A DNA stretch of 64,000 bases from Alkalihalobacterium sp048323755 (GCF_048323755.1 NZ_JBLWFS010000006.1:129902-193901); one strand, 5' to 3'. Positions 50,694-61,004 are shown, counted from the stretch's first letter. Numbers and translations: made by a program. The notes: generated by a model from the letters alone, not told the origin.

Positions 50694-51452
50694 CTATTTT
50701 ATTTCCTCAAGCTCTTCTTCATTTTTCCCAACTTCTCTGATTAACGCTTTATAGCCATTTCTCGTTAATTTAAACTCATTATCAACGTACCCTGACTTTT
50801 CTAATGCTTGAATGATGTCGTCAGATAATGAGGTGCGAATTTCTTCAAGCGCCCAATTCAAGTCATAAATCGATCCATTCAGTACAGAATCCTTATCCAG
50901 TGAAGCAGCTATTTCTTTGATCGGATCGACCTTTATGAAGTACTTCTTTGTTTCAAGTACGGCTTGATGGATTTTGTTTTTCGCATTATTAATTTCTTGC
51001 ATAATCGTCGATATTTCGTTATCTTTTTGTTTGATTTGTTGGCGATACTTTTGCTTTTCTAAGTCACTTAATTCAGCTTTTGTAAAAAGTTCCTCTAGTA
51101 ACATCGTCCGATCCAAATCCACTTTTTGTAGGTCATTTTGTTTCTTTGCAACTTCTGACTTTGTTAACTCCACATCTCCAGCTTTATCGTTCTCTATAAG
51201 TTTAGGTGCTACTATGGTCTCTTCAGCTTTTTTAACAACTGTAGGCGTTAATTTTCGATTGATAGAAACCGCAAGAGTCATTAACAACACCATAACAAAT
51301 AAACGAAAGATAATGTCATTAAACAAAGCTCCTATGAAAAGTCCTATCCCTATACACCCAATAATAATAATAAACGCCCAATCTTTTAGAGAATTCGGTT
51401 TTTTTATTGTTTGAAGTAACGACGAAGATTGCTGTTTTGATCTATATTCCAT
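50694..51452 (-). CDS. Membrane-anchored coiled-coil protein, unknown
   Basis: The 252-residue protein has two membrane helices near residues 25-65 (DWAFIIIIGCIGIGLFIGALFNDIIFRLFVMVLLM). A cytosolic coiled-coil region follows (about 95-170; EELFTKAELSDLEKQKYRQQIKQKDNEISTIMQEINNAKNK), then a helical end (SLSDDIIQALEKSGYVDNEFKLTRNGYKALIREVG) with a winged-helix feel. No family recognised. AAAGGAGAAAG precedes the ATG. Confidence 0.6.
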   Translation of the reverse strand: MEYRSKQQSSSLLQTIKKPNSLKDWAFIIIIGCIGIGLFIGALFNDIIFRLFVMVLLMTLAVSINRKLTPTVVKKAEETIVAPKLIENDKAGDVELTKSEVAKKQNDLQKVDLDRTMLLEELFTKAELSDLEKQKYRQQIKQKDNEISTIMQEINNAKNKIHQAVLETKKYFIKVDPIKEIAASLDKDSVLNGSIYDLNWALEEIRTSLSDDIIQALEKSGYVDNEFKLTRNGYKALIREVGKNEEELEEIK

Positions 51453-51621
51453 CTTCTTTCTCCTTTATTTACTTTATAATTGCAACATCATTTGAAAAAT
51501 ATCCTATTTTGAGTATATCAATAAAATTTAAGTTTGCCAGACTTCAATTGTGTCAACTTATTATAGAGTAAGGAAATCTTACTGTAATGAGTAGTCTTTA
51601 CTATTCTCTTCTACAAATACC

Positions 51622-51780
51622 CTATATTAAAAAAGATAAAGCTATTACAAAAATGGATAAATGGTATAAAAGATCTAATATATTTGTTCTCCTATAGGAT
51701 TTTAGCATATTAAGAGCAACATAACCTGAACGAATGACGATAATAACCAGAGCAATCGTAATTAAAATGGACGGAATCAT
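51622..51780 (-). CDS. Two-helix small membrane protein
   Basis: The 52-residue product starts MIPSILITIALVIIVIRSGYVALNMLKSYRRTNILDLLYHLSIFVIALSFLI, with GGAGGTG seven bases before ATG 51780. It has two hydrophobic helices and a basic loop. The frame is open further upstream, but without a ribosome site. Function is unknown. Confidence 0.55.
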   Translation of the reverse strand: MIPSILITIALVIIVIRSGYVALNMLKSYRRTNILDLLYHLSIFVIALSFLI

Positions 51781-51940
51781 CTCGTAACACCTCCAAGTTG
51801 TTAAGTCATTCATGTATATGTTAAAAGCTATCGTCATACGACTCTTTTTTTATTGATAATTCGTACAAACAATTCCCATTTTATGCACCTTAACTTCAAG
51901 AACAGATCAATAAAAGCAACTCCAGTCTATAAAGAAAAGC

Positions 51941-51972
51941 CGCAACATGTAAGACAGCCTTCACATGTTACG
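51941..51972 (-). terminator. Terminator of the 52053 gene
   Basis: CGTAACATGT pairs with ACATGTTGCG (G-T pair) around a 12-base loop, followed on the - strand by GCTTTTCTTT. Confidence 0.65.
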
Positions 51973-52052
51973 ACCTTCAAAATAAAATTTGCCATTTACT
52001 TCATAAATCTCTCTAACCTTACCTATTAAATGGGTCTCTTCATGTCGCGCAC

Positions 52053-52436
52053 CTATAAAAAATCAAGAACGTACGTACCGTCACGTCCATTAAGATAAGG
52101 ATTAATATGACCGCCAAATTTATACTTGTATCCACGGTATTGTAGAAGCGACGGGGAGATTTCATTCGATCTTTCGGTAAACTCAATTCCTTGAAACCCC
52201 TTTTTATTGGCGACCTCTTCAAGAATAACTACTAATCTGTCCAATTGATATTTAGACAAAGCTTTTTTACATTCCAATAAAACGACCAAACGTTTACTAC
52301 GTCCAGGTCCAGGTCTAATCGTCAACTTACATTCGACATAATTTAAATAGAGACAAACAGAATCCTCGGTATACCCAGCATAAGCTAAAATCTTGTTCAA
52401 TTCGCTGAAATCTTCCAATTTAATTCGGACAAACAA
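52053..52436 (-). CDS. Hypothetical protein, about 127 residues
   Basis: The protein starts (TTG) FVRIKLEDFSELNKILAYAGYTEDSVCLYLNYVECKLTIRPGPGRSKRLVVLLECKKALSKYQLDRLVVILEEVANKKGFQGIEFTERS. It has an alpha/beta pattern but no motif I recognise. AGGAGGAAGTAGTATT lies upstream. The overlapping smaller frame (52040-52222) is a shadow. Confidence 0.55.
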   Translation of the reverse strand: MFVRIKLEDFSELNKILAYAGYTEDSVCLYLNYVECKLTIRPGPGRSKRLVVLLECKKALSKYQLDRLVVILEEVANKKGFQGIEFTERSNEISPSLLQYRGYKYKFGGHINPYLNGRDGTYVLDFL

Positions 52437-52629
52437 AATACTACTTCCTCCTTATTTACTAAACCGCACGGAGGTCCATTTTCGGCAACTGGCTAGCATA
52501 GTTAATTAACATTAACTGAAGCCCCTATAGTTTTGCGTCATCACTTTTCAATGATTTTGCCCTTTCGTACGATTGTTTTATATCATTACTATCTTAACAA
52601 CAATTCTAGAATACTGAAACCCAAAAGAT

Positions 52630-54963
52630 CTAATATTCATTTCTACATGTTTCTTTTGGAACTTTATCGAGAAAACGTGTCAGTTCCCCGATATAAAAAA
52701 GGTCGAGTGAGTGCATCGCCCTTGTACACGCGGTATAAAACAAATTCCGTTCACTTTCCTCGTGGTATTTTGAGTTTGAAGCATCGTAAATAATAACGGC
52801 ATCAAACTCAACTCCCTTCGATAAATAAGATGGGATGACAAGCACCCCAGCTTCATAACCTGTCGATTGTTTTGTTATCATTCGAAGAGGCAGTGATTCT
52901 TTTAGATGTTCGTATACATTCTCTGTTTCCTCAGCCGTTTTACAAATAATTGCAATTGTTTCATGTCCATTGGCTTGAAGTGTTTTAATTCTCTTGCCTA
53001 TTTTTGAATGAAGGTCATTTTCATCTTCTGCTGATTGAATCGTCGGTTTTTCACCTTGTCGATTAAAAGGATCAATATTTGCACCGATAATATCTTTCGT
53101 AAACTCGACGATTTGGTAAGTCGAACGGTAACTACGTGTTAGCTGATATTGCTCCATTTCGTCTTCTTGAAATAAATAACGTAACGCTTCAAAACTGTTG
53201 ACGGAAGAATGCGCATAAATGGACTGGTTCAAGTCGCCAAGCACAGTCATCTTTGCACGTGGAAATAAGCTTTTTATGAATGCAAATTGAAACGGCGAAT
53301 AATCTTGTGCTTCGTCAATAAACACATGACGAATCGACGTATTCACCTGAAGACCTTGGAGCCGACCTTTTAAATAAAGAAGAGGTGTCGCATCCTCATA
53401 GCGAAGATGATTTTGTTCAATATTTTCGGTTGTTGAAAGACAAATATCAGCCCACTCTTTCGGTAATTGATCCAAATACCGGTTAACATACTCTGTTTTC
53501 TTAAATAATTGGATATACGTTGCTTTCACATCAACAAACTTTAGATTTTCAATATATCTTCTAATTTTCTTTAAGCGTTTCTTCACGATGATCCCAGCAA
53601 GTATTTCTTGTTCTCGGTCAAAATCATAAAATTCATCGTTGTTTTGATTGTTTTTTTGTAGCTTTTGATAGGCTTTTAAATAGGCTCCCTTATCTAACAG
53701 CTCCATTTCTCGTTCAACCCACTCTTCTTTTCGTTGCTGAAGCTCAAAGGTCCGTAACTCCTTTAATAACCATTCTGAGATTAAATTCATTCGATTAGGT
53801 ATCGGTAAACTTTGATCTAATGAGTAAAAATACTCTTTCATCCTTGTACTTGAAAATAAAACTTGCCCTTTGAATTTCAGGCCTCTAAAAATAATTCCAT
53901 CTTGTTTAAGAAGACTTAAATACTCATTTATCACTTGCATAAATAATATGGACGATTTCAATTGCATGCCTGCGATACCCACTTTGTAGGATTTATCTTT
54001 TGTTTTCGTCAATACAAATTCCATTTGAGAAAATGGATCTTCTATTGTAAACCCATCGCCTAATTGATGTTCTAAGTATTCTTGAAATGTCGTTTGTTGC
54101 ATATTTTCTTCACCGAGCTCTGGCAGTACACTAGAAACGTAACTATTAAACATTGAGTTTGGTGAAAATAAAACGATATTCTCCGCTAATAAAGTATCGC
54201 GGTATCGATACAACAAATAGGCAACTCGTTGCAAAGCTGCTGAAGTTTTTCCACTTCCAGCCACTCCTTGCACAATTAACAGTTTTCCTTTTTCATTACG
54301 AATAATTTGGTTCTGTTCTTTTTGGATCGTTGCAACGATGCTTTTCATTTGCGAATCGGCTTGAGCCCCAAGAACCGTTTGAAGCATTTCATCTCCAATC
54401 GTAATTCCTGTATCAAACATATGTAAAAGCTCACCGTTACGGATAATATATTGCTTTTTTCCTTTCATCGTACCATCAATCATACCAGAAGGTGTCTCAT
54501 ATTGGGCTGTTCCTGGCCCGTAGTCATAATATAAGCTTGAGATCGGCGCACGCCAGTCGTACACAAAAAAGTCAACGCCATTTTTATCAACGAATGATGA
54601 AGTGCCGATATACACTTGTTCAGTATCTGCTTCTCCGTTTTCAAGAAAATCAACTCTACCGAAGTATGGTGATTTCTCTAATTTATGTAAGTTACGCAAC
54701 TCATTCATCGAATGACGATGTCTACGCTCTCTTTCTGATAATAGTTCAGCTTGTTGTTTAATACTTGCAAAGGTTTCAGCTTCTTCTTCTGCATTATCAA
54801 AATTTACGGTCACATCGTCCCAAAACTTCTTTCTGATGTCGACAACGTCTACTTTTACATCACCTAGCTGGTCCTTTAATTCGTGCATTCGTTCATTAAT
54901 TTTATTGATAACGAAATCAACTCGTTCTTGCTCTGCTTTCCAATCCTTATTTTGTTCAGTCAT
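52630..54963 (-). CDS. helD: HelD, RNA polymerase recycling ATPase
   Basis: The protein of about 777 residues is a superfamily 1 (UvrD-like) NTPase. An N-terminal coiled-coil arm (about 1-90) inserts into RNA polymerase in HelD. Walker A is VQGVAGSGKTSAALQRVAYLLY; FIDEAQDYSPFQ is Walker B, and LTRSYRSTYQIVEF with YTACTRAMHSLDLFY are later helicase motifs. In B. subtilis HelD frees stalled RNA polymerase. AGGAGTGAAG precedes ATG 54963 and the 785-codon frame is slightly too long. Confidence 0.95.
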   Translation of the reverse strand: MTEQNKDWKAEQERVDFVINKINERMHELKDQLGDVKVDVVDIRKKFWDDVTVNFDNAEEEAETFASIKQQAELLSERERRHRHSMNELRNLHKLEKSPYFGRVDFLENGEADTEQVYIGTSSFVDKNGVDFFVYDWRAPISSLYYDYGPGTAQYETPSGMIDGTMKGKKQYIIRNGELLHMFDTGITIGDEMLQTVLGAQADSQMKSIVATIQKEQNQIIRNEKGKLLIVQGVAGSGKTSAALQRVAYLLYRYRDTLLAENIVLFSPNSMFNSYVSSVLPELGEENMQQTTFQEYLEHQLGDGFTIEDPFSQMEFVLTKTKDKSYKVGIAGMQLKSSILFMQVINEYLSLLKQDGIIFRGLKFKGQVLFSSTRMKEYFYSLDQSLPIPNRMNLISEWLLKELRTFELQQRKEEWVEREMELLDKGAYLKAYQKLQKNNQNNDEFYDFDREQEILAGIIVKKRLKKIRRYIENLKFVDVKATYIQLFKKTEYVNRYLDQLPKEWADICLSTTENIEQNHLRYEDATPLLYLKGRLQGLQVNTSIRHVFIDEAQDYSPFQFAFIKSLFPRAKMTVLGDLNQSIYAHSSVNSFEALRYLFQEDEMEQYQLTRSYRSTYQIVEFTKDIIGANIDPFNRQGEKPTIQSAEDENDLHSKIGKRIKTLQANGHETIAIICKTAEETENVYEHLKESLPLRMITKQSTGYEAGVLVIPSYLSKGVEFDAVIIYDASNSKYHEESERNLFYTACTRAMHSLDLFYIGELTRFLDKVPKETCRNEY

Positions 54964-55076
54964 AACTTCACTCCTAGCAGGTCGCAATCCTCTTATCTTT
55001 CTTTGAATAACCTTATTCCTATTTTAGACAAAGAAGGACGTTCCCTTACGTATGGATACGTCCTTTCATGATGTTT

Positions 55077-55360
55077 ATAGAGGATGTTCAAAAAGTCCGG
55101 GAAAAATAGCTGTCAATAGAAGATCTTCGACTAAGAGCCCCACGTCCTGTGGGAACGTCGAAGTCACCACATCCTGTGGGAGCTCGTCAGCTTGCTCCTT
55201 CTCTCCTCACGTATTAACACCATACGTTCCGCTCCTTGGAAAAGAAGAACATTTTTCCGGCGTGCGAGGACTATGCTTACGGAGCAACCAGCTTTATGCT
55301 CGGTGGCTACGCTTCCTTGATTTTCTCGGCTCTTTTTGTCCTCCTTTTTAAACACGCACT
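55077..55360. repeat. Dispersed intergenic repeat (MITE-like), about 280 bp
   Basis: The left end reads AGAGGATGTTCAAAAAGTCC, and the right end read in reverse has GTGTTTAAAAAGGAGGAC, giving similar but imperfect termini. Inside are two near-direct copies of CAC(G/A)TCCTGTGGGA(A/G)C, 36 bp apart, and an AT-poor region. It is coding-free; the frames crossing it are artefacts. Similar elements are scattered in Bacillus intergenic DNA. Confidence 0.6.
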
Positions 55361-55409
55361 TATAATTAAATGTATGAGTAATGATACTAATTTATCTTTC
55401 CCACCCTCA

Positions 55410-56381
55410 TTATTTTGCCGTTTTATTTGAAGTCAACAAAGACTCTAGCACCTCTTGTACGAGTAGACCTTCTTTGAAATCAATTAAAAATGCTTGTTCA
55501 CCGTCTGTCGCTTTTACAAATTCATCAATTAAATTTACAGGAGACGGTGTTAAATCACTTGGTTCAGCGATTGCTAATTCTTCTCCACGCTGTGCTTGCT
55601 TTACTATTCTCCAGTCTTCTAACGCAATCGTTTGATTCGTACCATGGATTGTGAAAGCAATCTTCTCTTTTTCAGCTTGTCCAACAAGACCGTCCACTAA
55701 CACTTGTAAACCATTTTCCAACGTTAGTGTTGTTATTAAGCCAATTTCACTTTTCTCCTGATCTTCTGGAAATTCAATTTGTGCCTCGACGTTAGTTACT
55801 TTTCCAAACATGTGAACGATCATTTGTAAGTAGTGCGGCATTATTTCACGGATGAATCCACCTTGTTCACGTGTTCCAATCCATGGAGTTTGTTGCCAAA
55901 CACGAGGCCAAACGTCAAAATGCATTTTTAATGAAATTCGTCTTACGTTCCCTAACGCCGCTTTTTCGACCCGCTCTTTTATCGTCGCAAACGGTGCATT
56001 ATAAGGTAGTGGAAAATGGATCGCATGGACAACCTTTGCTTGCTCGGCCTTAGCTAACATCTCTTCTGCTTCTTGTAGTGAGTTAGCTAACGGTTTTTCA
56101 CAAAGAACATGTTTGCCATTTGCGATCGCAGCAAGAACAACCGCATGATGATAAGCTGGTGGAACAGCGACATAGACGATATCAATAGAACTACGCTGTA
56201 CCAATTCCTCATAGTCAGTCAAAGCCGTTACTCCTCCGCATGCAGCTGCCGTTTCGTTCGCCAGTGTTTCGTTGACATCACAAACCGCATCTATTTCTGT
56301 ATGAGGATTAGCCATAAACTCTTTAATCAATCGTTGTCCAACCACTCCTAAACCAACAATTCCGACTCTTTTCTTTTTCAA
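55410..56381 (-). CDS. Gfo/Idh/MocA-family NAD(P)-dependent oxidoreductase
   Basis: The protein of about 323 residues has an N-terminal Rossmann fold (RVGIVGLGVVGQRLIKEFM), a VPPAYHH segment and the catalytic-pocket EKPLANSLQEAEEML, followed by a C-terminal dimerisation domain. Start is unclear: an ATG at 56390 overlaps the topB stop (ATGAATGA), but a TTG at 56381 sits 9 bases after GGAGAGG and is preferred. It is coupled to topB. Substrate is unknown. Confidence 0.82.
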   Translation of the reverse strand: MKKKRVGIVGLGVVGQRLIKEFMANPHTEIDAVCDVNETLANETAAACGGVTALTDYEELVQRSSIDIVYVAVPPAYHHAVVLAAIANGKHVLCEKPLANSLQEAEEMLAKAEQAKVVHAIHFPLPYNAPFATIKERVEKAALGNVRRISLKMHFDVWPRVWQQTPWIGTREQGGFIREIMPHYLQMIVHMFGKVTNVEAQIEFPEDQEKSEIGLITTLTLENGLQVLVDGLVGQAEKEKIAFTIHGTNQTIALEDWRIVKQAQRGEELAIAEPSDLTPSPVNLIDEFVKATDGEQAFLIDFKEGLLVQEVLESLLTSNKTAK

Positions 56382-56382
56382 A

Positions 56383-58584
56383 TCATTCATCCTCTCCAGA
56401 ATATACAAATTTCATTTTACCATCCACAAACGATAATTTCGCATCAAACGTATTATCACCTTTTTTAAACCCTTTAATAAGGTTCGTTTCTTCACCCTTC
56501 AGCAACTTCTTTACATTCGCTTGGGAAACAGTTTTACCTAACAGTTTTTTAGAAATCGTAAAATCACATTTCGTTGCCGTGTAATTTGAACAACCGTAAA
56601 ATGTTCCTTTATCGACAACATCACCATTGCATTTTTTACAAGGCCCCATTTTTGTTCCTGTCGATTGGGCTCCTCTTGCTTTCGCTCCCCCTGTTTTCTT
56701 CCCTTTTCTTCGATTTTTAAACTCTTCTAGATTGTACGAAGAAAAGTTCCAGGACTCACTTTGCTTTATCGCATCTTCTATTAGTTTGAGTGAGAGTTTT
56801 TTTACTTGATTCATAAAATCACTCGGTGAGGCGGCTCCTTCTCCAATTTCGTTAAGACGTTGTTCCCACTTTGCAGTCATTTCTGGAGACGATAAGAGGC
56901 TGTCACCTATGGAATCTATTAATAAAACGCCTTTATTTGTAGCACTTACTTGATTTCGTTTCACTTCGATATACTTTCGATCTTTTAAACCTTTGATAAT
57001 ACCGGCACGGGTTGCTTCTGTCCCAAGGCCTTCTGTTTGTTTTAAGACTTTCACTAAGTCACTGTCTTCTAGATGCTTACCTGCTGTCTTCATTAACGTA
57101 ATAAGTTGGCCTTCTGTATACCTTTTGGGCGGTTCCGTTTTTCCTTCTCTGACTACAACTTTTTTGACTGTCCCTGTTTCTTTTTCTTGTACAAGTGGCA
57201 AGTCTTGTTCATCCTCGTCACGCTTTTGCTTTTTCTTACTACTATATATGACTTTTCGCCAACCGGCTTGAACTTCTTGCTTTCCTTTTGAAATAAACGT
57301 CGCTCGTTCATCGACTACGGTATGAATCGTTGTATAATCAAAGATCGCCTGATCATAATGAGCTGCGATCAGTCGTTTTGCGATGAGCAAATAGATTTGT
57401 TGTTCATCTGGGCTCAGCTTCGCAAGTTGCGGAACTTGTTCGGTTGGTATAATTGCATAGTGGTCGCTTACTTTCTTTTCATCCACATATCGTTTGTTAT
57501 GGAGGATGGAAGGCTGTGGGACAGGAAAGAACGAATTTAAGTCGTCAAACTGCTGCAGCTTCCGTAAAATATCAGGAAACATTTGTGCTTCTTCTTTTGT
57601 AACATGACTTGAGTCAGAACGTGGATAAGAGATCATTCCTTTTACATATAACTTTTGAGCAATCTCGAGCGTTTTTTGCGGTGAGAACTTATACAAACTG
57701 TTTGCCGTTGCTTGTAAGGCTGATAAATTAAAAAGGTAAGGCGGCTGAAACTCTTTTCGTTCTTTTTCAACCGATTGAATGGACGCTTCTTTCCCTTCAC
57801 AAAACTGGCGAATCTTGTTTGCCATAGCTTCTTCATCTAAACGTGTTTCCCCGTCTTTATGCCATTTTCCCTTATAAACTTTTCCTTGAAAATCAAACGT
57901 AGCGTTAACTTCCCAAAACGGTTTCGATTGGAAGTTAGCAATTTCTTTTTCCCGCTTCACAATGAGTGCAAGCGTTGGGGTTTGAACTCGTCCAAGTGAA
58001 AACACATCAGATATTCCTTTTTGCTGCAATAACAAGGTGTACGCACGGGACGCATTCATCCCAACAAGCCAATCAGCACAAGCTCTCGAATAAGCTTCAT
58101 AGTAAGTCGCTCTCGTATCCGTCTCATCTAATAACTTAGTAAAACCTTCGACGATCGCCTTATTGGTAAGCGATGAGATCCATAGTCGCTTCATCGGCTT
58201 TCTCACCCCGCTTAATTGGATGATGTTACGAACAATCAACTCCCCTTCTCTCCCTGCATCTCCTGCATGAATAATTCGAGTCACTTCATGTTTATTTAAA
58301 AGTTGTTTAACAATGTTAAACTGTTTATATTTCGATTTCGTCACTTTATATTGAAATTTATCAGGAATGATCGGTAACGTTTGTAACTTCCACGTTTTCC
58401 ATTGTTGCTTGTAAAATTCTGGTGGACATAGCTCAGTTAAATGACCAATTGCCCACGTACAATAAGCACCATTTTTAAACACTTCATTCGGAAGGATTTC
58501 GATAAAACCATCCCTTCGTTTAATTGGAAAGGCTGATGCTAGTTTTAACCCTTGGTCCGGCTTTTCCGCAATAATTATTTCCAT
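56383..58584 (-). CDS. topB: DNA topoisomerase III
   Basis: The 733-residue type IA topoisomerase has TOPRIM residues (EKPDQGLKLASAF at the start, IIHAGDAGREGELIVRNI), the active Tyr in GMISYPRSDSSHV, and GTEATRAGIIKGLKDRKYIEV. A C-terminal zinc-ribbon-like region (GPCKKCNGDVVDKGTFYGCSNYTATKCDF) completes it. It decatenates DNA. GAGGTTAAATCA precedes the ATG. It ends by overlapping the Gfo/Idh/MocA start. Confidence 0.95.
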   Translation of the reverse strand: MEIIIAEKPDQGLKLASAFPIKRRDGFIEILPNEVFKNGAYCTWAIGHLTELCPPEFYKQQWKTWKLQTLPIIPDKFQYKVTKSKYKQFNIVKQLLNKHEVTRIIHAGDAGREGELIVRNIIQLSGVRKPMKRLWISSLTNKAIVEGFTKLLDETDTRATYYEAYSRACADWLVGMNASRAYTLLLQQKGISDVFSLGRVQTPTLALIVKREKEIANFQSKPFWEVNATFDFQGKVYKGKWHKDGETRLDEEAMANKIRQFCEGKEASIQSVEKERKEFQPPYLFNLSALQATANSLYKFSPQKTLEIAQKLYVKGMISYPRSDSSHVTKEEAQMFPDILRKLQQFDDLNSFFPVPQPSILHNKRYVDEKKVSDHYAIIPTEQVPQLAKLSPDEQQIYLLIAKRLIAAHYDQAIFDYTTIHTVVDERATFISKGKQEVQAGWRKVIYSSKKKQKRDEDEQDLPLVQEKETGTVKKVVVREGKTEPPKRYTEGQLITLMKTAGKHLEDSDLVKVLKQTEGLGTEATRAGIIKGLKDRKYIEVKRNQVSATNKGVLLIDSIGDSLLSSPEMTAKWEQRLNEIGEGAASPSDFMNQVKKLSLKLIEDAIKQSESWNFSSYNLEEFKNRRKGKKTGGAKARGAQSTGTKMGPCKKCNGDVVDKGTFYGCSNYTATKCDFTISKKLLGKTVSQANVKKLLKGEETNLIKGFKKGDNTFDAKLSFVDGKMKFVYSGEDE

Positions 58585-58891
58585 TGATTTAACCTCACAC
58601 TAATCGCTGTTCTATATTTATTTAATAGATAAGGCTTTGTACGCGCTAAGATTTCACACGACCATAAACGAACTTAGCCTTGCTATATGAAACTACTTTT
58701 CCATTTATTAAGTATATATGAAACAAGTCATTACAGCACGCAGAAACTCGTCCTAATCCACATTATTAATCTCTTTTGAAGTTTCTTTTATCTAACAGAT
58801 CTTTTCGTCGAAATATTTAAAGTTACGCCGATATATAAAGGTACCACAATAAACGGAACTCCTCACCAACCACAACAATAAAATTACAATG

Positions 58892-58933
58892 AAAAAACCA
58901 CGGGAACCCATTACTAGTCCCATGGTTTTTTCA
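58892..58933. terminator. Intrinsic terminator
   Basis: AAAAAACCA-GGGA pairs with TCCC-TGGTTTTTT (one mismatch). It lies in the 58585-58952 gap, which otherwise shows no gene. Confidence 0.85.
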
Positions 58934-58952
58934 TCGTTTTTTTACTTTTTAC

Positions 58953-59921
58953 TTACACCCACCACATATCTGACGGTTTTTCTTCGATAATGATCGAGTT
59001 TAAGTTTTTCACCGCTCTAGCAAAGCCTTCTTCAATCGACATGATTGGGTCTTCATGTTCAATGCTGACAATGTAATCATACCCGTAAACTCGTAAAGCA
59101 CTAATTATATCTGACCATTCTTGAATGCTATGACCGCAGCCAACCGAACGGAACGTCCATGCTCTCGTTTGTACATCACCATATGGTTGCATGTCTGTTA
59201 ATCCGTACATATTCACGTTTTCTTGGTCAATGTATGTATCTTTCGCATGGAAATGATGAATCGCATTGGCTTTTCCTAAAATTTTAATCGCTGCCACTGG
59301 ATCAATTCCTTGCCACCATAAGTGACTTGGGTCCAAGTTAGCTCCGATAGCATCACATGTCTCTTCCCGTAATTTAAGAAGCGTATACGGAGTATGAACT
59401 AAAAATCCGCCGTGAAGTTCTAAGCCAATTTTGACATTGTGGTCTTTGGCATATTGGCCCATCTTTTTCCAGTATGGAATTAATTTTTCTTCCCATTGCC
59501 ACTTTAATACATCCCCGTATTCATTGGGCCATGGTGTAACCGGCCAATTCGGGTATTTTGCTTCTTCATGATCACCTGCTGTTCCCGAGAAGCAATTGAC
59601 GACAGGAACTCCCATTAAGCTCGCTAGTTTAATCGTTTTTTCTAAAACGGTATCCGATACTTCAGCAAATGCTTTATCAGGAGAAATGGGATTTCCGTGA
59701 CAACTAAAAGCACTAATTTCTAAGCCTCTAGATGATACTTTCTGTTTGTATTCATTACGCTTTTCTTCACTTTCTAGAAGTACATCAAGGTCGCAATGAG
59801 CATTTCCTGGATAACCACCCGTTCCAATCTCAACCGCTTTTACACCAGCATCTCTAACGTAATCTAACATCTCGTCTAGGTTTTTCTGTGAAAATAATAC
59901 GGTAAATACTCCTAATTTCAT
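58953..59921 (-). CDS. Sugar phosphate isomerase/epimerase (TIM-barrel, IolE-like)
   Basis: The 322-residue AP-endonuclease-2/xylose-isomerase-like TIM barrel has GLELHGGFLVHTPYTLLKL, ANLDPSHLWWQGIDPVAAIKILG and HHFHAKDTY, plus VSIEHEDPIMSIEEG, which hold metal ligands (Glu/Asp/His). It is the last gene of the thuA operon (28 bp gap). It probably isomerises or epimerises a keto-sugar intermediate. Confidence 0.85.
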   Translation of the reverse strand: MKLGVFTVLFSQKNLDEMLDYVRDAGVKAVEIGTGGYPGNAHCDLDVLLESEEKRNEYKQKVSSRGLEISAFSCHGNPISPDKAFAEVSDTVLEKTIKLASLMGVPVVNCFSGTAGDHEEAKYPNWPVTPWPNEYGDVLKWQWEEKLIPYWKKMGQYAKDHNVKIGLELHGGFLVHTPYTLLKLREETCDAIGANLDPSHLWWQGIDPVAAIKILGKANAIHHFHAKDTYIDQENVNMYGLTDMQPYGDVQTRAWTFRSVGCGHSIQEWSDIISALRVYGYDYIVSIEHEDPIMSIEEGFARAVKNLNSIIIEEKPSDMWWV

Positions 59922-59948
59922 CCTATGCCCTCCTCAATTTCCACTTAC

Positions 59949-60986
59949 TTATAACTTTATACTTTGACCCGTCTCACTACTTTTATAAATACAATCAATA
60001 ATCCTTGAAACTTCAAGAGCTTCTTCAGGTTTAACGATCAATTCATCTCGTCCAATGCAAGCATTGATAAAGTTTTGTGCTTGGGGAAGACCTGGATTAT
60101 CTTCTCCACCAATGTATGTTGCCTGACTGTTGAGAAGCATCCCATGCTTAGCTTGATTAAGTTCAAACGGGAATAAATCAATTCCACCTGTTTCACCAGA
60201 AATACTAACACGTTCAACATCTTCTTTAATGTTAGCTGACCATGACGTTTCAAATAACATCGTTGCCCCGTTGTCAAAACGAACATACGCTGTTACATGA
60301 TCATCGACATCGAAGGTTTCGTGATTAAAAGAACCCCATTCATTGACCTGGTTAGGCATTTTACTAAGTTTGTTATATGTTTTCCCAACGACTTCAACAG
60401 GTTTTGGACTGCCAAGAAGCCATAAAGATAAATCTAAAAAGTGACATCCGTAGTCAATTAAACTCCCTCCACCTTGCAGTTCTTTATTAGTAAAAACACC
60501 CCATCCTGGTACTTTTCGTCTTCTAAGTGCTTGCACACGGGCAACAATCGGTGTGCCTATTTCATTTTCAAAAATGACGTTCTTTGCTGCCTCAGAGTCT
60601 TTCATAAACCGGTAATGATAGGCAATCGAAAGTACTTTACCTGACCTGTCCCGAGCATCAATCATCGCTATACATTCGTCTGTATTCATCGCCATCGGCT
60701 TTTCACATAAAACGTGAACACCCGCATCTAGTGCCGCTATCGTAATTTCCGCATGAAATTTATTCGGTGTACAAATCGTTACTGCATCTACATCATGAAA
60801 TAGATCACGAAAGTCAGTGTACACCTTTTCGATATTAAACTTTTCTGCAGCTGCTTTAGCTGTCGTTTCGTTCACATCACAGACAGCAACGACCGTTACA
60901 TCGTTGGCTAACTTTAGGAAGGCTGGGATATGACGATCTTGAGCAATCCCTCCTGCCCCGATAATACCCATACGTAATTTGCTCAT
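59949..60986 (-). CDS. Gfo/Idh/MocA-family oxidoreductase (operon copy B)
   Basis: The protein of about 345 residues starts MSKLRMGIIGAGGIAQDRHIPAFLKLANDVTVVAVCDVNE and has CTPNKFHAEITIAALDAGVHVLCEKPMAMNTDEC. This is NAD(P) Rossmann plus the EKP catalytic motif. GGAAGGTGAG precedes ATG 60986, with a 19-bp gap to the upstream gene. It likely oxidises or reduces a sugar at C3 or C1. Confidence 0.85.
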   Translation of the reverse strand: MSKLRMGIIGAGGIAQDRHIPAFLKLANDVTVVAVCDVNETTAKAAAEKFNIEKVYTDFRDLFHDVDAVTICTPNKFHAEITIAALDAGVHVLCEKPMAMNTDECIAMIDARDRSGKVLSIAYHYRFMKDSEAAKNVIFENEIGTPIVARVQALRRRKVPGWGVFTNKELQGGGSLIDYGCHFLDLSLWLLGSPKPVEVVGKTYNKLSKMPNQVNEWGSFNHETFDVDDHVTAYVRFDNGATMLFETSWSANIKEDVERVSISGETGGIDLFPFELNQAKHGMLLNSQATYIGGEDNPGLPQAQNFINACIGRDELIVKPEEALEVSRIIDCIYKSSETGQSIKL

Positions 60987-61004
60987 GCTAGACTCACCTT
61001 CCAC

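Noticed and set aside
55052..55351. 99-codon frame over the intergenic repeat
   Set aside because: The sequence is an intergenic repeat without ribosome site or protein-like composition.
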